The notes under the pieces are model-generated. The model made no database searches. It was not told the origin of the DNA and worked only from the letters and a program-made list of their open reading frames with translations. Source: Flavobacteriales bacterium (GTDB taxonomy: Bacteria > Bacteroidota > Bacteroidia > Flavobacteriales_D > Crocinitomicaceae). From it: a stretch of 11,948 bases of DNA. Position numbers and translations under genes: made by a program. Of the stretch, positions 6,471 through 11,948 are shown one piece after another. The stretch lies in NCBI GenBank assembly GCA_947496835.1, contig CANMFV010000016.1, positions 1-11,948 on the forward strand. Reading direction: 5' to 3'. The stretch's first letter is position 1. Each line of letters begins with the position of its first letter.

Positions 6471-8216
6471 ATGTATCGCTCGCACACTTGTGGTGAATTA
6501 AGAATGGAAAATGTAGGGAACACCGTAACCTTAGCAGGTTGGGTACAACGTTCCCGCGATTTAGGTGGAATGACGTTTGTGGACTTGCGCGATCGTTATG
6601 GAATCACTCAGTTAGCATTTAACATGGAAGTAAACGCTGAACTGTGTGAACAAGCGCGAAAGTTGGGACGTGAATTTGTAATCCAAGTTACTGGAACAGT
6701 GATCGAGCGCAGCAGTAAAAACCGCAATATGTCTACTGGAGAGATTGAAATCAATGTGAACGAAATCAAAATCTTAAACGCAGCTAAATTGCCACCATTT
6801 ACCATTGAAGACGATACGGATGGAGGAGATGAAATCCGCATGCAATACCGTTATTTAGATTTGAGAAGAAATCCAGTGTTAGAGAAATTACGCTTGCGTA
6901 ACCGTGTATCACTGGAAACAAGAAAATACTTAGACGCCAAAGACTTTTTGGATGTCGAAACACCTGTACTTATTAAATCGACACCGGAAGGCGCGCGTGA
7001 TTTCGTCGTGCCAAGTCGCATGAACGAAGGACAATTCTACGCCTTGCCACAATCGCCACAAACCTTCAAACAATTGTTGATGGTGAGTGGATTCGATCGC
7101 TACTACCAAATCGTTAAATGTTTCCGCGATGAGGACTTACGTGCGGACCGTCAACCAGAGTTTACACAAATCGACTGCGAAATGGCATTTGTGGAACAAA
7201 ATGACATCCTAGACATGTTCGAAGGACTAATTAAACATTTGTTCGCAGAAGTACGTGGCGTAAATTTCGAGGGAGCTTTCCCAAGAATGAGCTACGCGGA
7301 AGCGATGGAGCGCTATGGTTCAGATAAACCGGACATTCGCTTTGGAATGGAATTCGTTGATGTGACAGCACTAGCACAACAAAAAGATTTTGTGGTATTC
7401 AACAGTTCAGAAATCGTTTTGGGAATCAACGCGGTGGGCTGTTCGGAATACACACGGAAACAACTGGATGAAATCACCGATTGGGTGAAGCGTCCACAAA
7501 TTGGAGCCAAAGGATTGGTATATGTGAAATACAATTTAGACGGAACCTTTAAATCAAGCGTCGATAAATTCTACGATGAATCGGATTTGAAAGCCATGGC
7601 TGAAAAAGCCGGTGCAAATCCAGGTGACTTGATTTTACTTTTAAGTGGTGAAACGGGTAAAACGAGAAAACAACTTAATGAACTTCGTTTGTTTATGGGA
7701 GCGCAACTTGGATTGAGAAATCCAAATGAGTTTGCTCCATTGTGGGTTTATGATTTCCCATTGTTGGAGTGGGATGAGAACAGCGAACGTTTCCACGCGA
7801 TGCACCATCCATTCACATCACCGAAACCGGAAGATTTACACCTCATTCATACAGAACCAGGAAAAGTACGTGCGAATGCTTACGACTTGGCCATGAATGG
7901 TGTAGAATTAGGAGGCGGATCGATTCGTATCCATGACCGTGAGCTACAATCTCGTATGTTCGACTTACTTGGATTCACGAAAGAAGAAGCGCAAGCACAA
8001 TTTGGATTCTTGATGAGTGCCTTTGAATACGGAGCACCTCCACACGGTGGATTAGCCTTCGGATTAGATCGTTTAGTGGCAACTATGGGTGGATCAGAGT
8101 CCATTCGTGATTACATCGCTTTCCCGAAAAACAACAGTGGAAGAGACACGATGATTGATGCGCCATCACCATTAAACGACGCGCAATTAAAAGAATTAGG
8201 GATTAAATTATCCTAA
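6471..8216 (+). CDS. aspS: Aspartyl-tRNA synthetase
   Basis: A 581-residue class II aminoacyl-tRNA synthetase of the bacterial type (E. coli enzyme about 590). It charges tRNA-Asp with aspartate in the cytoplasm. N-terminal anticodon-binding OB fold at about 1-105 (MYRSHTCGEL, GWVQRSRDLGG); motif 1 at about 150-167; a KSTPEGARDF loop (169-178); motif 2 FRDEDLRADRQPEFTQID (218-235); the bacterial GAD insertion at about 280-410; motif 3 with GGLAFGLDRL (526-535) and ending near residue 550. Leu31 and Lys83 match the residue types I recall for discriminating (tRNA-Asp-only) AspRS; non-discriminating enzymes carry His and Gly there. ATG 6471 was chosen over an in-frame TTG at 6450, because family members start MYRSH-like and the TTG overlaps the promoter box. 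No strong terminator follows; only a weak 6-bp TTTTGC/GCAAAA hairpin at 8234-8256. Confidence 0.97.
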   Translation: MYRSHTCGELRMENVGNTVTLAGWVQRSRDLGGMTFVDLRDRYGITQLAFNMEVNAELCEQARKLGREFVIQVTGTVIERSSKNRNMSTGEIEINVNEIKILNAAKLPPFTIEDDTDGGDEIRMQYRYLDLRRNPVLEKLRLRNRVSLETRKYLDAKDFLDVETPVLIKSTPEGARDFVVPSRMNEGQFYALPQSPQTFKQLLMVSGFDRYYQIVKCFRDEDLRADRQPEFTQIDCEMAFVEQNDILDMFEGLIKHLFAEVRGVNFEGAFPRMSYAEAMERYGSDKPDIRFGMEFVDVTALAQQKDFVVFNSSEIVLGINAVGCSEYTRKQLDEITDWVKRPQIGAKGLVYVKYNLDGTFKSSVDKFYDESDLKAMAEKAGANPGDLILLLSGETGKTRKQLNELRLFMGAQLGLRNPNEFAPLWVYDFPLLEWDENSERFHAMHHPFTSPKPEDLHLIHTEPGKVRANAYDLAMNGVELGGGSIRIHDRELQSRMFDLLGFTKEEAQAQFGFLMSAFEYGAPPHGGLAFGLDRLVATMGGSESIRDYIAFPKNNSGRDTMIDAPSPLNDAQLKELGIKLS

Positions 8217-8306
8217 AGTTAAAATTGTTGATTTTTTGCTCAACTTTTGTGCAAAACGTTTGTTAGAGGAGATAGGAAGTGAATCGAACTTCGACTAATT
8301 TTACTT

Positions 8307-8314
8307 TACTTTTG
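8307..8314 (+). promoter_or_regulatory. -7 promoter box (TACTTTTG) of the DUF3050 gene
   Basis: Exact TAnnTTTG match 31 bases before the ATG at 8346, in the 129-base gap after aspS. It suggests the gene has its own promoter. No convincing -33 element is seen. Confidence 0.5.
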
Positions 8315-8345
8315 TATCCTTATTCTCATTGCTAACAATTTCAGT

Positions 8346-9131
8346 ATGAACGCCCGCATCGAAAAATTACAAGCAGAAATCGCCGATTTAAGACAGCAAT
8401 TGGTGGATCATCCACTATATGCTCAAATCCAAACACTCGAAGATTTTCAATACTTCATGGAACAGCACATTTTCGCTGTTTGGGACTTTATGAGCTTGTT
8501 GAAGGCACTCCAACGCGGACTTACTTGTGTGGATGTTCCTTGGTCACCAAAGGGAAATCCAGAAACCCGAAAGTTCATCAATGAGATTGTTCTTGGTGAA
8601 GAATCGGATACCGATGCGGATGGTAAAGTTTCAAGCCACTTCGAAATGTACTTGGAAGCCATGCAGCAAATTGGCGCGAATACACTGCCAATCCACCAAC
8701 TAACCGAGTGGATTTCTTACGGGAAATCAGTGGAGGAAGCGTTATATCAGTTGAATATCAATGAAGAGACGAAGGATTTTGTTCGCTTTACATTCTCTAT
8801 TATCGAAACGGAGGAAATGCATAAAATCGCCTCTTTATTCACTTTTGGACGCGAGGATTTAATTCCAGATATGTTTATTGAGATTTTGCGTGAAATGAGC
8901 TCACAGGGACAAGAAAATATTTCAAAATTACTCTATTACCTAGAACGTCACATTGAAATCGATGGCGGTGACCACGGACCGATCTCTTTGCGTATGATGG
9001 ATGAAATCTGTGGCGATGATGAACAAAAATGGGAGGAAGCTATTCAGTGTGCAAAACAAGCATTGGAAATGCGCATTCACCTGTGGAATGGATTACTCAC
9101 TCCGAGCCAAGTAATGTCAACGGAGGATTAA
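8346..9131 (+). CDS. DUF3050 family protein (possible heme-oxygenase-like fold)
   Basis: A 261-residue, mostly helical, cytoplasmic protein with no signal peptide or membrane segment. The sequence matches my memory of the DUF3050 family: an H-x(4)-WDFMSLLK helix (H41), VPWSPKGNPETRKFINEIVLGEE (64-86), SHFEMYLEAM (97-106), EEMHKIASLFTFGRED-IP (156-174) and YLERHIEIDGGDHGP (198-212). The family's function is unknown to me. I recall members with a heme-oxygenase-like helical fold. The His/Glu/Asp set (H41, E100, E104, H159, E200, H202, D206, H210) could bind a metal or a substrate, as in heme-oxygenase-like diiron oxidases; that is inference. It has its own promoter box, lies downstream of aspS, and is convergent with cysS: its TAA stop shares the TTAA at 9128-9131 with the cysS stop. 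Confidence 0.85.
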   Translation: MNARIEKLQAEIADLRQQLVDHPLYAQIQTLEDFQYFMEQHIFAVWDFMSLLKALQRGLTCVDVPWSPKGNPETRKFINEIVLGEESDTDADGKVSSHFEMYLEAMQQIGANTLPIHQLTEWISYGKSVEEALYQLNINEETKDFVRFTFSIIETEEMHKIASLFTFGREDLIPDMFIEILREMSSQGQENISKLLYYLERHIEIDGGDHGPISLRMMDEICGDDEQKWEEAIQCAKQALEMRIHLWNGLLTPSQVMSTED

Positions 9132-10591
9132 CTCCAACTCGTTCCCTCTTTTCCGTCTTTCACGACAATTCCAGCAGCAGCTAATCCATCGCGGATTTTA
9201 TCAGAGGTTGTCCAGTCTTTGTTCGTTCGAGCTTGTTGACGCAAGTCAAGTACAAGGTCCATCACTGGTGCTAATTTCCCGTTCTCCGACTCTTGTTCGG
9301 ACATCAATCCCAAGACATCGTAGGCAAAGGTCTGCATCGCTTGTTTCAATGCCTCGCGATCTTCTACAGATATGCTTGCGTTACCATCGTTGATGAGGTT
9401 GATCTGCTTCACTGCTTCAAATAAGTTCGCTACCAAAATCGGTGCATTGAAATCGTCATTCATCGCGGTGTAAAAAGAAGCGATTAATCCAGTGACGTCA
9501 AAAGAAGAAGTCGATGTTGGTACTTTATCCAACGTTTTTAATCCTTCCATTAAACGGGCAAATCCTTTTTCAGATGCGTTCAAGGCCTCTTGGGTGAAAT
9601 CTAAATTGCTTCGGTAATGTGCTTGCATCATAAAGAAACGAAGGACATTTGCACTGTATGGTTTATCGAATAACTCGGTCGTTCCTTCAATGATTTCTTT
9701 TGGTAAAAAGTAATTCCCAAAGGACTTACTCATTTTTTGTCCATTGACATTCAGCATGTTGGCATGAAGCCAATAATTTGCAGGATTTGTTCCGTGAGCG
9801 CCGCAGCTTTGTGCGATTTCATCTTCGTGATGCGGAAATTTTAAGTCCATTCCACCTCCGTGAATGTCGAATTGTTTTCCCAAGTATTTTGTACTCATCG
9901 CCGTACATTCAACGTGCCATCCTGGATTTCCATCTCCCCATGGTGAACGCCAAATTTGCATGTCATCCGGATTCGCTTTTTTCCAAAGGGCGAAATCAGC
10001 AAAGAAGCGTTTTTCTTCCTGTGCATTTAAATTGCGCGTTTCGTTTTCTAACTCATCTACTTTGCGACCACTTAAGATTCCGTAATTGTAATCTTGCATG
10101 TAGCGTTTCGTATCGAAATAAACAGATCCATTCACGACGTAGCCGTATCCATTCGCTAAAATTTGTTCAATGACTTCAATTTGTTCTTGAATGTGTCCTG
10201 TTGCTGTTGGCTCAATGCTCGGAGGCAATAAGTTGTAAATGCGTTGTAATTCTTGAAAACGAACATTGTATTTATAGACAATTTCCAAGGACTGTAATTG
10301 TTCTGCTCGTGCAGCTTTCCCAATGGAATCTTCATCGTTACCAGCACTATTCGTAATGTGTCCAGCATCGGTAATGTTACGCACATATTTCACTTGAAAT
10401 CCAAGGTGCAATAAGTAGCGATAAATCAGGTCAAAGTTGATAAAGGTGCGCATGTTTCCCATGTGTGGTTCACTGTAAAGAGTGGGACCACAGACATACA
10501 TTCCGACAAAGTTTTCATGGATGGGTACAAAGGCTTGTTTTTCGCCTTTCATACTATTGTAAATCATTAAATTTTTCTGATGGTCTTTCAT
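9128..10591 (-). CDS. cysS: Cysteinyl-tRNA synthetase
   Basis: A class I aminoacyl-tRNA synthetase of 487 residues with this start, the usual length; it charges tRNA-Cys. Numbered from the chosen start: VCGPT with zinc ligand C34, the HIGH-type motif PHMGN (42-46), the GWHVECTAMS motif with zinc ligand C229, HGGGMDLKFPHHEDE with zinc ligands H254 and E258, and the KMSKS loop (286-290) followed by FGN. The C-terminal part (about 310-487) is the helical anticodon-binding region ending in GKEGTSWS. An upstream in-frame ATG at 10603 would add four residues, but it lies only 5 bases from the -7 box and would be at or before the transcript's 5' end. The ATG at 10591 is 17 bases from the box, like aspS (18) and the dehydrogenase gene (19). 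No terminator separates it from the convergent DUF3050 gene. Confidence 0.95.
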   Translation of the reverse strand: MKDHQKNLMIYNSMKGEKQAFVPIHENFVGMYVCGPTLYSEPHMGNMRTFINFDLIYRYLLHLGFQVKYVRNITDAGHITNSAGNDEDSIGKAARAEQLQSLEIVYKYNVRFQELQRIYNLLPPSIEPTATGHIQEQIEVIEQILANGYGYVVNGSVYFDTKRYMQDYNYGILSGRKVDELENETRNLNAQEEKRFFADFALWKKANPDDMQIWRSPWGDGNPGWHVECTAMSTKYLGKQFDIHGGGMDLKFPHHEDEIAQSCGAHGTNPANYWLHANMLNVNGQKMSKSFGNYFLPKEIIEGTTELFDKPYSANVLRFFMMQAHYRSNLDFTQEALNASEKGFARLMEGLKTLDKVPTSTSSFDVTGLIASFYTAMNDDFNAPILVANLFEAVKQINLINDGNASISVEDREALKQAMQTFAYDVLGLMSEQESENGKLAPVMDLVLDLRQQARTNKDWTTSDKIRDGLAAAGIVVKDGKEGTSWS

Positions 10592-10608
10592 GGGTAATTG
10601 CATAGGAA

Positions 10609-10616
10609 CAAAGTTA
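10609..10616 (-). promoter_or_regulatory. -7 promoter box (TAACTTTG) of cysS
   Basis: Exact TAnnTTTG match on the minus strand, 17 bases before the chosen cysS ATG (10591) and 5 bases before the alternative ATG (10603). It therefore helps decide the start. Confidence 0.5.
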
Positions 10617-10727
10617 GCGAAAAGTTCGAAGTCTGAAAAAGTGAAAAAGCACCAAATAAATACTTATGGTTTATGGAGATAGCAGTGCTCCCAAAATAAA
10701 ATAGGACCCAATGAGAAATCTCGGCAC

Positions 10728-10744
10728 TATTATTGCTAAAATTG
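10728..10744 (+). promoter_or_regulatory. Weak -7-like boxes upstream of the DUF4783 gene
   Basis: TATTATTG (10728-10735) and TAAAATTG (10737-10744) each match TAnnTTTG except at the fifth base. They end 13 and 4 bases before the ATG at 10749. The first would give a very short leader; the second would give a leaderless message. Confidence 0.3.
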
Positions 10745-10748
10745 TGCT

Positions 10749-11120
10749 ATGAATTCATTGTTATCATTTATTACCGGACTCCTTTTATTCTTGAATTTTC
10801 CAAGCGATATTCCTTACGCAAGCATTCAGCGTTCGATGGAAATCAATGACGCGAAAACGATTGTTCACATGGGAAAGGATAAATTATCGTTGAATGTACT
10901 AGGAAAAGAATCCGTTTATCCCATTGCGCAAGCAGAAATGATTTTACAAGGCTTTTTTACCAAGTACCCGAAAGGATCGTTTGTTTTTAAATTCAAAGGA
11001 AAAGAATCCGGAGAGGACAACTACACGGTTGGAACGTATACTTCTAAAGGAGAAAGTTTCCGCAGCACCTTTCATTTCCGCACAGGAAAATTAGAAAGCC
11101 TGTCGGTTACCAACGAATAA
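10749..11120 (+). CDS. Small secreted DUF4783 family protein
   Basis: A 123-residue protein with a hydrophobic N-terminal segment (about residues 4-17) that looks like a signal peptide, though it lacks the usual Lys/Arg after Met; cleavage would be near residues 24-27. The mature part matches my memory of DUF4783, a Bacteroidota family with an NTF2/SnoaL-like shape: S-x-EINDAKTIVHMGKDKLSLNVLGKE, Y-x-x-AQAEMIL-x-x-FF (57-70), KGSFVFKFKGKESGEDNYTVGTY (75-97), and a closing F-x-F-x-x-GKLESL-x-V strand. Its function is not known to me. A periplasmic or cell-envelope location is inferred. It is divergent from cysS, and its TAA directly abuts the stop codon of the convergent glycosyltransferase gene. 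Confidence 0.82.
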   Translation: MNSLLSFITGLLLFLNFPSDIPYASIQRSMEINDAKTIVHMGKDKLSLNVLGKESVYPIAQAEMILQGFFTKYPKGSFVFKFKGKESGEDNYTVGTYTSKGESFRSTFHFRTGKLESLSVTNE

Positions 11121-11948
11121 TTAAGCGTGCTGACCTCTGTTTTCCTTCAAGGTATTGAAGAAAATCACGGCGTAACCAATGGTCAACATCAAGTGGAATG
11201 GAACCATTCCTAAATCCCCATAAATCGCACGATTAACAGCTGTAAATCCAAATACGACCATCAAGATTCCTTCAGCGATGTTAATGATCGATAAACTTTT
11301 CTTGTCGTATTTGTTTCCGGTAAACTCATCTTTTTTCGCCACGTTGAATTTCGGTGTGCGCACAAACGAACTTTTGATTCCTAAGTATCCTTCAATAACC
11401 GCAACCGCGTTACTTAACGAAAGTGCCATAGAAACAGTTAAGAATTGGAAGAAGCGTCCAATAAAACGAATTAAATCACTAAAGAAATGACCTGTTTTAT
11501 CTCTGAAAGCATTCCAATAGTAAAATGCCAAAAATACCGTGCTGGATAAAAAGAATGCCCCGACTTGAATGAAGAAATTCAAATCTGAGAACGAATCTTT
11601 GATATGAAGAACTGGCAAACTTAATAAAGAAAGAATCAAGATGAATACGAACACAGATGAATTAAACAAGTGCGCTAATCCATGTAAACGATCAGAGAAT
11701 TTCAATCCTTTTGTTGTCACAATGCGTTTCCACATTTTGATGAATACTTCTGCACCACCTTTCATCCAACGGTGTTGTTGACTTTTCAAGGCCGACATCG
11801 TAATAGGTAATTCTGCTGGAGATTCTACTTCTTCCAAGTAATTGAATTTCCATCCACGCATTTGTGCTCGGTAACTCAAATCTAAGTCTTCTGTGATGGT
11901 ATCGTGTTCCCAACCTCCTGCATCAATAATACATGCTTTGCGCCATAC
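11121..11948 (-). CDS. Membrane glycosyltransferase family 2, C-terminal part (cellulose synthase-like)
   Basis: The 5' end lies beyond the window; 275 C-terminal residues are visible, read from base 11948 without a stop. The first visible residues hold the catalytic-base TED motif in ITEDLDLSYRAQMRGWKF (18-35) and then the QQHRW motif with MKGG (57-65). These are the (T)ED and QxxRW motifs of processive GT2 enzymes such as cellulose and poly-N-acetylglucosamine synthases. About five membrane segments follow (about 91-116, 126-146, 165-187, 221-243, 247-267), with an RTPKF loop (197-201). The enzyme would use a nucleotide sugar at the inner membrane to build or extend a polysaccharide or glycolipid; substrate and product cannot be read from this fragment. 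TTG 11879 is not the start, because the conserved motif continues upstream of it. It is convergent with the DUF4783 gene with no gap. Confidence 0.92.
   Translation of the reverse strand, partial: VWRKACIIDAGGWEHDTITEDLDLSYRAQMRGWKFNYLEEVESPAELPITMSALKSQQHRWMKGGAEVFIKMWKRIVTTKGLKFSDRLHGLAHLFNSSVFVFILILSLLSLPVLHIKDSFSDLNFFIQVGAFFLSSTVFLAFYYWNAFRDKTGHFFSDLIRFIGRFFQFLTVSMALSLSNAVAVIEGYLGIKSSFVRTPKFNVAKKDEFTGNKYDKKSLSIINIAEGILMVVFGFTAVNRAIYGDLGMVPFHLMLTIGYAVIFFNTLKENRGQHA

Noticed and set aside
8234..8256. Hairpin TTTTGC/GCAAAA after aspS as a terminator
   Set aside because: Only a 6-bp, AT-rich stem with an 11-base loop and no following T-run; too weak to call.
9778..10173. 131-codon + strand ORF antisense to cysS
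   Set aside because: Cys/Arg/Phe-rich translation typical of an antisense shadow; the cysS frame there holds conserved motifs.
11877..11879. TTG start for the glycosyltransferase
   Set aside because: It splits the conserved TEDLDLSYRAQ motif; the frame continues to the window edge.

Overview
The window looks like a chromosomal segment of a Bacteroidota bacterium, most likely order Flavobacteriales. The reasons are a giant surface protein with the type B C-terminal sorting domain of the type IX secretion system (T9SS), a Bacteroidota-type DUF4783 protein, TAnnTTTG promoter boxes of the Bacteroidota sigma factor in front of most genes, and a lack of clear Shine-Dalgarno sequences. A Fluviicola/Crocinitomicaceae-like host is a guess from protein style only. 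I see no mobile element, CRISPR array, tRNA or rRNA.

Layout: (1) 1-4580 (+) is the 3' part of a very large secreted protein: about 13 PKD-like modules of about 93 residues, three classical PKD domains and a T9SS type B sorting domain. Its 5' end lies outside the window. (2) 4581-4758 is a convergent intergenic region with a strong two-way terminator. (3) 4759-6312 (-) is an ALDH7/antiquitin-type aldehyde dehydrogenase, probably for lysine breakdown. (4) 6313-6470 is a divergent promoter region. (5) 6471-8216 (+) is aspS. (6) 8346-9131 (+) is a DUF3050 protein. (7) 9128-10591 (-) is cysS, tail to tail with the DUF3050 gene so that both stop codons share one TTAA. (8) 10749-11120 (+) is a small secreted DUF4783 protein. 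(9) 11121-11948 (-) is the C-terminal part of a membrane family 2 glycosyltransferase, abutting the DUF4783 gene with no gap.

The genes do not form one pathway. They are mostly single-gene units in alternating directions: two aminoacyl-tRNA synthetases, one catabolic dehydrogenase, two cell-envelope or secreted products and two poorly known small proteins.

The most notable signals are in the giant protein. A block of five different modules (A-B-C-D-E) is repeated twice in the same order as a higher-order repeat of about 1.4 kb. About 1,440 consecutive residues hold only one Arg and one Lys. I found no convincing evidence of a wholly new multi-gene system; the other genes belong to known families.
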